Assembly (NCBI RefSeq): GCF_019320115.1
Contig: NC_089581.1
Coordinates: forward strand, 13,755,925-13,819,924
From: Miscanthus floridulus
Taxonomy: Eukaryota; Streptophyta; Magnoliopsida; Poales; Poaceae
Direction of reading: 5' to 3'
DNA: 64,000 nucleotides
Positions within the stretch are counted from its first letter, which is position 1. Every line of letters starts with the position of its first letter. Under the pieces are notes generated by a model. The model had not been told where the DNA came from and did not search any database. It saw only the letters and a program-made list of their open reading frames with translations. Below are positions 11,689 to 23,379 of the stretch, piece after piece. The translations under genes were made by a program, and so were the position numbers.

Positions 11689-11759
11689 TTATCCTCTCTA
11701 CGCTCCTATTTATCCTTAGCCTTGTTGCTACTTCTAGTTAAGTTAAACCTTAACATACT
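11689..11759 (+). repeat. Left LTR of element B, fragment 1
   Basis: These 71 bases (TTATCCTCTCTACGCTCC ... AACATACT) match the right LTR of B at about 32350-32422. The sequence left of 11689 belongs to element A, so the LTR is truncated here. The last five bases, ATACT, are the target duplication of element C. Confidence 0.85.
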
Positions 11760-12525
11760 TGTTGACACCATTTTTTTGCACATGTCAAAATGATCAGAGT
11801 GGGCTAATCGGTAGGAGGAAAGTTACTGTATACGCTGACAGTCGATGAAAATCAGCTTGTAAAGATGGTTGCCGATGAATGGTGGTGATCGATGGAAAGG
11901 TTGATATAGACTTGAGCGTTGCCGATAAGGTTGGAGATGTTATTGTCGATGTCGATGAAGGAAGGCTTGAAAACTACTGTCGATGAAACAGGAAGTATGC
12001 CGATGGAAAGGAGGTCGGTGAGAATTCCATCGTAATTGAGGCGGACAGGGAAATAGATAGGAGTTGATTTCCTTTTCTATATTTGTTAGAGTATGATTCA
12101 TGTAAGAGTCACGTGTTTCCTTAGATATGGACTTGGTGTCCTAGTCGTATTTGGTTATGTCTCTTTAGATCAGGATATAAATATAGATTGAGGGGCAATG
12201 TAATATATATCAATCAATATCAAAACCAATTTTTACTCCTATTTGCATCTACTTACTTTTCGGCGACTTCGTCAATTTGCATATTTTTCCTTTTTACGAG
12301 TTCTCATTGATTCGGCAAGTTGCATCGCTTCAGTGTGACCTTCGGCAATTCTCGAGTTCCGCGTGAGTACCTCTTGGCCATGACTTCCGGGCGTATCGCT
12401 GTTGTTAGGACCAAAGTGCTCGTATCTTCATCCTTGTCGATTAACAGGTCAAATCGACTGGCACGCTTTGGATATCGATTCGGGTATTAGCCCTTTGTGT
12501 TTGTAGATCCACTTTTGCATCAACA
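11760..12525 (+). repeat. 5' LTR of element C (766 bp)
   Basis: It pairs with 23380-24144. It starts TGTTGACACCATTTTTTTGC and ends TTTTGCATCAACA. It carries a TATA box at 12176-12186. Confidence 0.95.
12176..12186 (+). promoter_or_regulatory. TATA box of the element C 5' LTR
   Basis: TATAAATATAG lies 416 bases into the LTR and is repeated in the 3' LTR at 23795-23805. It is the likely core promoter for the genomic RNA. Confidence 0.6.
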
Positions 12526-12550
12526 CATCTTTTGGCATGCTTGGTGGGAC
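12526..12550 (+). promoter_or_regulatory. Putative primer-binding region of element C
   Basis: CATCTTTTGGCATGCTTGGT follows the LTR. The TTGGCATGCTTGGTGG part is the likely tRNA-complementary stretch. The tRNA is not identified. Confidence 0.4.
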
Positions 12551-12567
12551 AAATCAATCCGATCAAT

Positions 12568-15305
12568 ATGTTCAATCCTGAGATCGATTCAGGGAACATT
12601 ATCGTGGTATCAGAAGAAGATCTTAAGGAAGAGCAGAGGCAGGCTATGGAAAAGGCTGTAGAAGAATACAAACAGCTTTGTCTGAAATTGTTTAGCCTGA
12701 ACAAGAGTGGACAAGTCATCCAGAAGCAAGATTTGCCGTTGCCTCGGCAGGTTACCTTTGACTCAAATCCTGGTAAACTTCAAGAGATGGTTAATTCTGC
12801 AGTAAATCATGCTTTGATTAATCATTCCAATGTTCTGTCTAATACTATTCATAATGCTGTGGTTCAAACTCTCAAAGGACAAGCGTCACCGCATTACGTT
12901 GGGCCTGCCTATCACCAACCAGAGCCAGCATCTGTCAATACTCCATCGGCTCCCTTGGCCGTTGTGGGTATAGAAGTTACTTCTCCTCCAGTATCGGCAG
13001 GCTTACCTAATATTCAATCTACACCGATACGATCTGATCTGGTACTACCAGGAGGACGAGTTCAGCTTAATACAGATCTATCGGCATCAGCTATGTCAGG
13101 CCATGTGTCTCAGAATAGCCAGATTCCTGCTAATTGGTGGGGATATGGTATGCCTCTAGAGTCATCTGCTTTCAATCCTGGGTTACCTCAAGTGTTTGTT
13201 GCAGTAGAAAAAGCTCCTATACCATTAGCTGTTTCACCGATGGCTTAAGTGCCTCAATATGCCACAGCAACTACTGTGCAACCAACTCCAGGAGGTTTCC
13301 AGATGCCTTTGGTTCAAACACCCAATTCAAGTCCATCGGTAAGCTTACTGCCGATGCAGTAGAAAGCCCCTGCTATGAGTCAAACTAGGGTTCAGTTCAT
13401 GCCTCAAGCTGGTTATAATTATCCAACAATGTTAGTAAATTACCAGCCATCGGTAAGTTTTGTACCGATGAGTTCTAATAATGGTTGGTCAGGACAGTTA
13501 CCTGTTCAACATATAGTTCAGCAAAATCAGCAGGTTGCAGGGATTCAACAAGGTCATATGCAAGCTGGTTTCCAGAATCAAGCATCGGCAGCTCAGCCGA
13601 TAAATCCTTTCCAACAGGTTTATGGACCACAAGTAACGGCAAATATGCCGATTGCTGGAGATCGTGGGCCACAAAGATATGTGGAGGGATATCAGCAGGC
13701 ACCTCCTGTAGAAATTTAGCCAGTTTGTTAGCAGGAGGCTGATGCTTTTTGGGCCGATAAGATAGCAGAAATTATGAAGGATCAGTTTGGGATAAAGCCC
13801 AAGGTCAATACTTATTCTTATCAGACTCCATACCCTCCTGCATATGATTTAATTCCTCTCCCAAATCGGTACAAGGTACCAGATTTCACTAAATTCTCTG
13901 GGCAAGATAATACATCAACAATGGAACACGTCAATCGCTTCATTATTCAATATGGAAAGACAGCTAGCAGAGATGAATTAAGAGTTCGATTATTTTCATC
14001 ATCTTTGTCTGGATCGGCATTTACATGGTTCATTTCATTACCACCAAATTCTATTATTACTTGGGTTGATCTAGAAAAACAATTTCATAAGTATTTCTTT
14101 GCTGCAATCCATGAAAAGAAGCTTACCGATTTAGTAAAATTGAGACAGCATAATGATGAATCAGTAGAAAGCTTTGTGCAAAGGCTATGAGATGTAAAAA
14201 ATAAGTGCTACAGCCTGGTGCTGGATGATCGGCAGCTTGCCGATCTGGCTTTCCAAGGGTTATTGCCACATCTTAAAGACAGATATGCTTCTCAGGAGTT
14301 TGAAAGCCTCAGTCATCTTGTGCAAAGGATCTCTGGTCAAGATACTAGGGTTTTTGAACCTAAAAAGAATTGGAGTAAAAAAGTATCATTTGTTGAAGAA
14401 GTAGGAGATTCTGATTCTAATGAAGAACTAGTTATCGGCTTAGCTGAGTGGGTTAAGAATAAAAAGCAGATATCTTATCCCTTTGGTCAGAAAGAGCCAG
14501 AAAAGTTTACCTTTGATATCACCAAGGCCAACAAGATATTTGATCTTCTGCTTCAAGAGGGCCAAATTAAGCTATCACCTAATCATGTGATCCCATCGGC
14601 AGAAGAGTTGAAGAAGATCTTGTACTGCAAATGGCACAATGCAACTTCACATAGTACAAATGAGTGCAAGGTGTTCAGGCAACAGTTACAATCGGCTATT
14701 GAATCTGGGAGAATTAAGTTTGGTACTTCCAAGGCCCAGAAGCCGATGAAAATTGATCAACACCCTTTTCCAGCAAATATGTTGGAGGCCAAAGGGAAGA
14801 CCAAGGTATTGACATCAGAGGCTGCTGAGAAAAACACATCAGTGGATCCCCAACATCGGATAATTACCGATGATGCAAAAAATAAGGGTTTGCTGGGAGA
14901 AAGCAGTAGTTCCAAAAACCCTCCTCGACCTGGCATTGTGATTACCCATCGAAGGTAGCAGGAGGATTGGCGTCAGCGTATGGACCGATATCGACAACAG
15001 CAAGAAGAGAGACGTCGGGAAGAATGGTATCGGTATAAAGATCATTGGAGGTGCCCGTTTTTCATCCATTGCTGGGAAGAAGGTATTAAATTGCCAACTG
15101 TTGAAAATTGCCCTGAGTGCAATGGTTATTATGGGGTCAATCGGTCAGATAGGAGGTTTCAACCTGGCAATCAGGGTTTATTTATCAATGAGCCGATCAG
15201 AGGCAGAGCATCAGTGCATGATCGGCTGGGGGCAGACTTAGTGTACATGAAAGGCTTGGTAAACGTGCTAGATATTTTCCAAGGAATCAAGAGGAGCTTG
15301 AGGAG
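12568..15305 (+). pseudogene. Element C gag
   Basis: I place the start at ATG 12568 (MFNPEIDSGN), 42 bp after the LTR. The N-terminal third is acidic and then Gln/Pro-rich. The retrotransposon gag domain is at about 13850-14350 (YKVPDFTKFSGQDNTSTMEH ... GSAFTWFISL ... FVQRL). A Cys/His segment CKWHNATSHSTNEC is near 14625, and a second, CPFFIHCW ... NCPEC, is near 15050. These take the place of a standard CCHC knuckle in many Tat elements. In-frame stops occur at 13246, 13361, 13717, 14188 and 14956, and the frame shifts near 15300. It would form the particle that packages element RNA. Confidence 0.85.
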
Positions 15306-16139
15306 ATGGCAAACGCAAGAGTTCCCGATGAAGAAATATTCTATAGGGACCCTAATATACGCCATGTAGAATCAACTAGGACCTGTTATCAGCTGGTTTG
15401 GAAAACTAAGTTTCCTCGATGGTGCCCAGAGGGTCTGACAAAGACACAGAAAAGGAGGATGCAACGTGAGCATCAGGAGGATTTATACCGAGAGGAAAAT
15501 TCCTCTAATGAGAGGTCCGGTCATCAGCAGTGGCAGGTAAAACACAAAAATAAGGGTCCATCAGCAGATGTTAATATGGTATTCATGTTGCCGATGGAGT
15601 TTTTGGCACTATCTAATAATAAGGAAGAAGTTATTCTCTCTGATCAAGTAGCTCAGTTAACACTAGATCCAATGATGGCTGTTTTTGAGAAACCTACCGA
15701 TGACGAGAGACAACATCTTAAGGCTTTGTTTGTGAAAGGCAGAGTTGATGGGCAGCCTGTATCTAAGATACTTATCGACGGAGGGGCTGTGATTAATATT
15801 ATGCCTTATGTGATGTATCGGAAACTTGGTAAGGGAGATCAAGACTTGACCAAAACCGATATGATGCTGAAGGATTTTGAAGGCAATGTGTCACCGGCTA
15901 AAGGGGCAGTATGCATTGAATTGAACATCGGCAGCAAAACCTTGCCGACGACGTTCTTTGTTATTAATGGCAAGGGTGCATATAATCTGCTTCTAGGGAG
16001 GGATTGGATTCATGCTAATTGTTGTGTTCCTTCTACAATGCATCAATGCCTCGTACAGTGGATTGGGGATAAGATTGAGTTTGTCCCTAGTGATTCTTCT
16101 TATATCATCGCATCGGCAGAATCAGATACTTATGAGTGA
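15306..16139 (+). pseudogene. Element C aspartic protease region
   Basis: A retropepsin-like domain carries the active-site stretch KILIDGGAVINIMPY (near 15765; Tat elements often have DGG instead of DTG) and the second conserved segment AYNLLLGRDWIHAN (near 15980-16018). It lies downstream of the gag Cys/His region and upstream of RT, as expected for a gag-pol polyprotein. The frame is offset from both gag and RT, so frameshifts lie near 15.3 kb and between 16.13 and 16.25 kb. The role is polyprotein cleavage. Confidence 0.85.
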
Positions 16140-16240
16140 ACTAAATGCATATCAGGAGAAGTTTGGGAAAAAGAGTTCCTTAGAGTTGCTGATTATGAAA
16201 TTCCACCGATCCAAGCAGTCGGTTCTGAAGAAGAGTTTTA

Positions 16241-17733
16241 ATGGATAGGTTTGCCGATGATGGAAAATTAGGTCAAGGGTTCACATCGGCAGATGATTTA
16301 GTAGAAGTAGATATTGGTGATGGCGATAGGCCAAGACCTACTTTTATTAGTGCTAAGTTAGATTCCAAGTGTAAGCAGCAAATAACTGATTTGTTAAAAG
16401 AGTATAAAGATTGTTTTGCTTGGGATTATACTGAGATGCCTGGATTAGACCGATCGATAGTTGAACATCGGTTACCTATCAAATCTGGATTTTGGCCACA
16501 TCAGCAGCCAGCGCGCCGATGCAACCCTAATATACTTCCTGACATTAAGGCTAAAATAACTAAATTAATTGAGGCAAAGTTTATTCGGCAGTGTCGATAT
16601 GCAGAGTGGATCTCTAATGTGGTTCCTGTTTATAAAAAAATGGAAAACTTCATGTTTGTATTGATTTCAGGAATCTCAACAAAGCCACACCGATGGATGG
16701 CTATCCAATGCCGATTGCTGATTTGTTGATTGATGCTGCAGCCGGACATCAAATTATCAGCTTCATGGATGGTAATGTAGGTTATAATCAAATATTCATG
16801 GTTGAAGAAGATATTCCCAAGACTGCTTTCAGATGTCCAGGTCATATAGGGTTGTTTGAGTGGATAGTCATGACGTTTGGTTTGAAAAATGCCAGCGCTA
16901 CTTATCAAAGAGCTATGAACTTTATTTTTCATGAATACATCGGCACATTAGTGGAGATCTACATTGATGATGTAGTGATTAAGTCTGGAGATATCACAAA
17001 ACATCTAGCCGATCTATGAAAGATACTGGAGTGCACAAGGAAGCATGGATTGAAGATGAATCCTAATAAATGTGCATTTGGTGTATCGGCAGGTCAATTC
17101 TTGGGTTTTATGGTGCATCAGCAGGGCATCGAAATCAGTGGGAACTCTATTGATGCAATTAACAAGGTGATTGCTCCTGCCAATAAAACTAAATTGCAAT
17201 CTTTGATCGGTAAGATTAATTTCATTAGAAGATTCATATCTAATCTGTCGGGTAAGATCATGGCTTTCAATCCATTACTTAAATTGAAAGCCGATCAGGA
17301 ATTTGTATGGGGAGCTGAGCAGCAGTTAGCCCTAGATGAAATTAAGAAATATTTAACAAATCCTCCAGTGCTAGTTCCACCTCAATACGGGAAACCTTTC
17401 AGGTTGTATTTGTCAACTGATGATACCGTTATCGGTTCAGCTCTTATTCAAGAATTTGAAGGGAAAGAACATGTTATTTATTATTTGAGCAGAAGATTAG
17501 TGGATGCTGAGACAAGGTATTCGACCATCGAAAAATTATGTCTGTGTTTATACTTTTCTTGTGTCAAATTAAGACATTATTTGTTATCTGCCGAATGTAC
17601 GGTCATATGCAAAGACGACGTAGTCAAGTATATGCTGTCGATGCCGATATTAAGTGGTAGAATCGGCAAGTGGATTTTAGCATTATCAGAATTTGAACTA
17701 CGTTACGAATCGACTAAGGCAGTTAAGGGGTAG
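16241..17733 (+). pseudogene. Element C reverse transcriptase and first RNase H
   Basis: The RT begins with the linker and VEHRLPIKSGFWPHQQPARR, then KFIRQCRYAEWISNVVPVYK. A frameshift near 16640 separates this from the palm region with MDGYPMPIADLLIDAAAGHQ, TFGLKNASATYQRAMN and the catalytic YIDDVVIK at about 16960. A TGA stop sits near 17018. The RNase H domain follows, with RLYLSTDDTVIGSALIQEF and YYLSRRLVDAETRYSTIEKL, ending at stops at 17731 and 17755. It would synthesise cDNA and degrade the RNA template. Confidence 0.9.
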
Positions 17734-17769
17734 GTTATGGCTGATTTTGTCATTTAGCATTGTAATACA

Positions 17770-18222
17770 GTGGACTCTCTGGAGGTTGCTCCTTGGACAC
17801 TTTTCTTCGATGGGTCCACATGTGGTGAAGGAGCAGGTATTGGCATTGTGTTGATTTCACCTCAAGGAAGGAAGTATGAGTTTTCATTGCTGATTGTTGC
17901 TACATCGACAAACAATCAGGCTGAATATCAAGCCTTGATAAAAGGGTTAGAATTGCTGAAGGAGATACATGCCGATGCTGTTGAAATCTTTGGTGATTCT
18001 ATGCTAGTTATAAATCAATTGGCTGGGATTTATGAATGCCGAAGTGAAGTTTTAATTTCATATTATGAAAGATGTTTGCAATTGTTGAAAGGGTTTAGAG
18101 ATTTTCGTCTTGAACATATTTCTCGACTGCATAATGAAGAGGCTAATCGACTAGCTCAGCATGCTTTAGGGTATCAGCCTATTCAGGAAGTGCTAACATC
18201 GGTAGTCGATACCGATGACTAG
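17770..18222 (+). pseudogene. Element C archaeal-type RNase H
   Basis: LFFDGSTCGEGAGIGIVLIS, NNQAEYQALIKGLELL and GDSMLVINQLAG, plus a final HNEEANRLAQHA, give the D-E-D-D acidic pattern of type I RNase H. A second, archaeal-type RNase H after the normal one is a marker of the Tat lineage. This 150-residue stretch is open but bounded by stops on both sides. Confidence 0.88.
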
Positions 18223-19452
18223 AGAAAGGAGATTGTCGATTATTTAAAGGATCCATATAAAAAGGTTGAAAGATGTATAAGGTTCCAAGCTACCAAGTAT
18301 GTGCTCCTTGATGATGAATTATATTATCGAACTATAGATGGAGTTTTACTCAGATGTGTTAGCAGTGATGAATCGAAAAGCTTGATGGGTGAAATTCATG
18401 AAGGAGTATGTGGAGCGCATCAATCGGCTTTCAAGATGAAGTGGATGATCAGAAGGAATGGATACTATTGGCCAACTATTCTTGAAGATTGTTTTAAATA
18501 TTATAAAGGATGTCAGGGGTGTCAAAAGTTTGGTAATATTCAAAGAGCACCTGCATCGGCTATGAACCCTATAATTAAACATTGGTCGTTCTGGGGATGG
18601 GCTATCGATCTCATCGGTCAGATTTATCCGCCATCGAGCAAAGGACATAAATTTATTCTGGTTGCTACCGATTATTTCACAAAATGGGTTGAGGCAATTC
18701 CTTTAAAAAAGGTGACATCGGCTAATATGATCGATTTTGTGAAAGAGCATATTGTTTACCGATTTGGTATTCCTCAAACTATCACTACCGATCAGGGTAC
18801 CATGTTTACATCGGGAGAATTTGATGAGTTTGCTGTAGGTATGGGAATTAAAGTTTTAAATTCTTCTCCATATTATGCTCAAGCTAATGGTCAGGCAGAG
18901 GCTTCTAACAAAGGGATCATCAAACTCATTAAGCGCAAAATTGAAGAAAATCCTAAGAGGTGGCATACAGTATTAAATGAAGCCTTGTGGTCATATCAGA
19001 TGTCATGTCATGGTGCAACCAAAGTAACGCCTTATTAGTTAGTATATGGACATGATGCAGTATTGCCTTGGGAAATTAAAATTGGCTCTAGGCGAATACG
19101 TTCTCAAAATCAGCTGACAGCCGATGATTATGATACTCTTATGAAGGATGAGTTGGAAGATGTCGCGGGTCATCGGTTAAGGGCTTTAGTTAGCATCAAA
19201 GAAAATAAGAAAAGAGTAGCCAGATGGTATGACAAGAAGGTGAAGGTAAAGGAGTTTGCCAATGGAGATCTAGTCTGGAAATTGATTTTACCGATTGGGA
19301 CTAAAAGTTCAAAGTTTGGAAAGTGGTCTCCTAATTGGGAAGGTCCATATTGGATAAATCAGTCTGTTCCTGGTAACGCATATAGAAACCCTCGAAGGGG
19401 TTGTGTTTCCCAGAGCATTAAATGGAAAATATTTAAAGAAATATTACCCTAG
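18223..19452 (+). pseudogene. Element C integrase
   Basis: The zinc-binding domain shows HEGVCGAH and CQGCQ (about 18395-18525). The catalytic core has Asp in AIDLIGQ (18604), Asp in TTDQGTMF (about 18790) and Glu in NGQAEASNKG (about 18898). The C-terminal region has WEGPYWINQSVPGNAYRN and ends at 19450-19452. One stop (TAG at 19036-19038, VTPY*LVYG) interrupts it. There is no chromodomain, as expected for Tat. The antisense gene ends only 105 bp further on. Confidence 0.9.
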
Positions 19453-19557
19453 TATCTGGATGGATGCATGAAAGTATAAGTGCCGATAACAGTCCTATCG
19501 GCTAGAATTATACAAGGATGTCAATGTCTCATAAAGTGCCGATGCAATAGACAAGAT

Positions 19558-22500
19558 TTACAAGTTTAACAAGGATTGGATAGCCAATATCGCACGCAGA
19601 TGAATCTGGTCGGCTTCCTTCATTTCTTTGATGTCTTCATCGGCAGCACCCTCCACAGGCTTGAGTTTTTTCTTCATGGCCAAGGCTTTGCGAGCCTAGA
19701 TGTCTCTTTCTTGCTGAAGGGCCTTGATGGCATCAGGTAGATGGCTTTCTTCTTGTTGGGCATGAGTTAAGGCTGCCTTGACTTCTTTCAATTCAGCCAA
19801 TAGAGCCATCCTCTTTGTCGATAAATCTAAGATTTTCTGTTTAAGTTCAGCGCTCGAAGTCTACAAGTTGCCGATGCCCTTGTGCTTCTTATCAGCAATC
19901 TGTTTCAGTTACAGCATCTCTTCTTTGAGTTGAGCCTAAGCTGCTCTATCGGCAATGTGTTGAGCAGCCCATTGATATTGCAGTTGGCGGCTTTCTAAAT
20001 GGGCTGCTGGGAAGAGTGCTTCTTCAACATCGGTAGGGACCTGGCCACGGATTGTTTTGAAAATTGCCTTTGCGGGGTCTGAGTCATCTACCAGTTGGGC
20101 GGTATCCTGCTGTAACAAGTCCAGGAGAGCTTCCAACTTGGACTTAATTTCTACCGATATTGTTCCCAGTGCAAGGGAAGAACTTGCTTCCTCTCCATCA
20201 TCATCAGAAACATCAATGGCAAAGGAAAATAGGCTGTTTGGGGAGTCTTGTTCCTGAGAAAAAGAAAAAGAGGTCATTTAAGGATAAGTATGAATATTAT
20301 AAATCGACTAGGTCAATCGGCTTACCTGTTTCAAGGCAATTTCCTGTACTTGGCTGGAGGAAGCAGCCTGGAGTATGCCATGTGGAGGATCGACTGAGCT
20401 TGCCGATGGGATATCCTCTGTGGCCTCATCGGTGGTTGGCCCTTGGGGTATGATGACCGATGGTATGTCCTGTACAGGAGGATTAACTGCTTGCTCAGTT
20501 GCATCGACTGATTCTTGCCGGCTTGCAGACATTGGGGCAGATGTGGGGATTGGCATGGATTTCTATCATTTTGGCTGTGCCTCAGCATCTGTTAAGGCTT
20601 TGCGCTTTGCTTGGGCCTCAGCAATGGTTGGCTAGGGGGCATCGGCACTTGTTGGTTGTGGAGCTTGAACATCTGGTACGCTTGCCGATGTACCCATTTG
20701 TTGCTGCAAAACAAGTGTAAGGTATGATATTTAACAGATAAAATGTAAAATCAAAGGAATACCTTTGAAGGTTTGTCAGAGGTAGTGGTGCTTGATGTCG
20801 GAGGAATTACCGATGACGATCCAGCAGCGGCTCTTATACCCTGATGATTAATGTTAATACAGTCTGTGATCGGCATGAGTAGAAATAAATAGGGTTGTTA
20901 CCTTGAATGCCTTGATCAGGGTTGTAGCAGCAGCCAATGGAGTGGCCCTAGCTATAGCCAATTTGGACTTGGAGGTGATGGTCTTGGCACGGGTCTTTTA
21001 GTGAGTCAAAGTAGCTAAGGTGGGGGCGTTGTAGCCGATCGATGATATCGGGGAAACAGGCCGAAGATCGAAGGGTTTCCCACTTTTGCTCATAGATGGT
21101 GCTAGGTTGTTAACCTGTCACGAGAAAGTTAGTTACCGATATATGAAAGGAAAAAGCACAAGGGAGTTAAAAGAAACTTACTGCATCATCAGGAATGGCG
21201 TATTCAGGGTCGATCATATGCCGATATGTGTGAGCAGATGTTGCAAACAGTTGTTCCCTCCACTCTCACCACCATTGCTTATATGATTCGGTGATGAAAG
21301 ATGCTAGCGTCCAGATGGATAGATCGACATCTGTAGTATCGGCATCGGGGGAGAGTCGCACTACCCTACTCCAATCTATTCTGCAGGTGATTGTTTCTCT
21401 GGGTTTGATCACATCAGCAAAACAAAGTTTGATTGACAGTTGCCCAAAAGCCAATTGATGGGATACTGCTGATGGATTATAAAATTCATACGTGATATTG
21501 GTGTTTTTCCCGCTACCGAATGTGTTTACTGGGATTGCCCTAGGAGTAATGATAGCCATCATGAGTTTATTATCCTGATTCAGAGTGTCATCGGCAAAGT
21601 TGAAAAGAAGGGGGAATCTGTTTTCTTCGTCAATATAAGGTACCCAGGCCCTATGATCATGAGAAAGATCATTGTAGAAGCTTTGGAAGAATCTATCGAT
21701 CTGGTCTTCATTGGCCTCTGTCCCAGGGAGGACAATTATGGCTTCACCAAAATTGAGGGGTGAGCGTGTTGCCGATTCCTCATCCCCAAGCACGTGGTCT
21801 TCAGTAATTTCTCGTGGGAATTATTGGGCAAAGAAGTCCCATTGCAAACGTTTGTGCATATGGGCATGCAACCACATGTTGATAAACCACCATGGGCCTC
21901 CTAAGTTGCCGATGGGTTCGCCAAGCAAAAGTTTCTGAGACACTTGATGAAGAAGATGATAAGTGGAGCTCAGAAGGTATCGGCCAAGAGGGAACCTTAC
22001 ACCATTAGCTAAGAGTTCAGCCACGGGGAGGAAGGCGTTGGTTGGTCCTACTGATCGACCACAGAAGATAAATTTTTCTAACCACATATTCAAGAATGTG
22101 GCATGTTCCGTCTGATTAACTGTCCCGGTCCTCTAGCATTCTTGAATATATCCCGTCTAACCGCCGATGTTGCGGGTATTCACCCTATATTCAGATTTTC
22201 TGCCATAGATGGAGCCTTCATCGGCAGTTGAAATGTCCAAGCCAGTGAGCATGTAGACATCGGCAAGTGTGGGAGTAGCTGGGCCATGTCCAAACATAAA
22301 AGTGTTTGTTATGTCTGACTAGAAGTAAGCAGCTGCAATCATCATTGACTCGTTCTTTTGCATATCGGCAATGGATAGCCTAATGCATTGGTCTAGCTTC
22401 CGTTCTGTCCAGTGTACTTGCATCGACCTGTTGACCCTCAAGTACCAATCTTTCCATCCTTTGGTGGTTTTGGGCCAAGACCAGAATGTATCTTTCCATA

Positions 22501-22778
22501 AATTCAGAGAGAAATTTTGGGCTTTAAAAGGGATTCTGTTAACCTATGCATTAATCAGATCAGTTGGATCTAGGTTGCCCATTGGTCCTAGGCATTGGAA
22601 ATGCGGCTGATCGGTTGGAATAACTAATTTGTTGCGAAGTTCCTAAGTTTAGAGGATCCAAAGAACAAAGAAAAAGAGAAAAAATTACCAACTGTATGAA
22701 CTCGCAAAGACCAGAGGAATCGAGGTAAAAAGTAACGGAAGTGGAACGAACCGCAGGGACATCGAAGTTGATTGCCAT
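19558..22778 (-). pseudogene. Antisense PMD gene of element C (plant mobile domain, aminotransferase-like)
   Basis: The gene is read on the minus strand, opposite to pol. I start it at ATG 22778 (MAINFDVPA), because that aligns with MATVDHVPE of the homologous gene at 57242; an in-frame ATG at 22898 is an alternative. A short intron precedes the conserved exon ELRNKLVIP...LGPMGNLDPT (acceptor at 22643). PMD signatures include HGPATPTLADVYMLTGLDIS, WLEKFIFCGRSVGPT, GGPWWFINMWLHAHMHK (about 22150-21840) and ITYEFYNPSAVSHQLAFGQL (about 21490-21430). The C-terminal third is low-complexity and then coiled-coil, ending AILAIQSLLNL at a stop near 19558. Several stops are present. PMD proteins act in transposon silencing and development in plants and are also carried by transposons; the role here is unknown. 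Confidence 0.75.
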
Positions 22779-22940
22779 TATCTTGAGGTAGATGGGGGCA
22801 TGAGCTGGAGACTCGAGGTTGACGCTGGAGAAAAGTTCTTGTTGGTTGAGGTCGCGCAGTTGTTCGTCGGAGTCGCCGCCGGAAAGAGAGAATGCCAAAG
22901 ATTGGAGTCTGAGGGTAGAAGACGAGCGTTCCGAAGAAAT

Positions 22941-22949
22941 CTATTTATA
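22941..22949 (-). promoter_or_regulatory. TATA box of the antisense PMD gene in element C
   Basis: The minus strand reads TATAAATAG about 165 bp upstream of the chosen ATG (22778). The homologous gene at 57242 has TATATAA about 180 bp upstream, so the spacing is similar. Confidence 0.6.
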
Positions 22950-23379
22950 AGCCGCTTAGAGTAGGGGTATTCTGGACTTATCTCTATGCTGCGCGCATGT
23001 GGGTCGAGGTGGTTCAGATGGATATGGTAACTGTTCGCACGATATTCAAGGGATTGTACAGATGATTTGATGGCAAGTAATCATGACTTGGAAGAGATCT
23101 CGGTACAGGATATTTTAATTCTAAAAATGGCGGCATTATTATGTTAGGATCTTGTCGATGGATTATTGTTTCGGTATCTTAACCATAATCAGGGCAAGAG
23201 TGGTTGGAAATTGTGTGATATTTACTGAGGTGCGTGAATCAGGACTAGATTTGATTAGATTTGATAACAGATCAAGTTTTGGCTTGGAGGATGAGTTACG
23301 GTAATTGGGCGAAGGCAAACGTTATCTGAAGTAAATTTCGGAGCATTAATGGTTTTATACTCCGAAATTGGGGAGCATG
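22950..23379. other. Spacer between the antisense gene promoter and the 3' LTR of element C
   Basis: 430 bp with no coding signal. It ends in CCGAAATTGGGGAGCATG (to 23379), the polypurine tract next to the 3' LTR. Confidence 0.65.
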
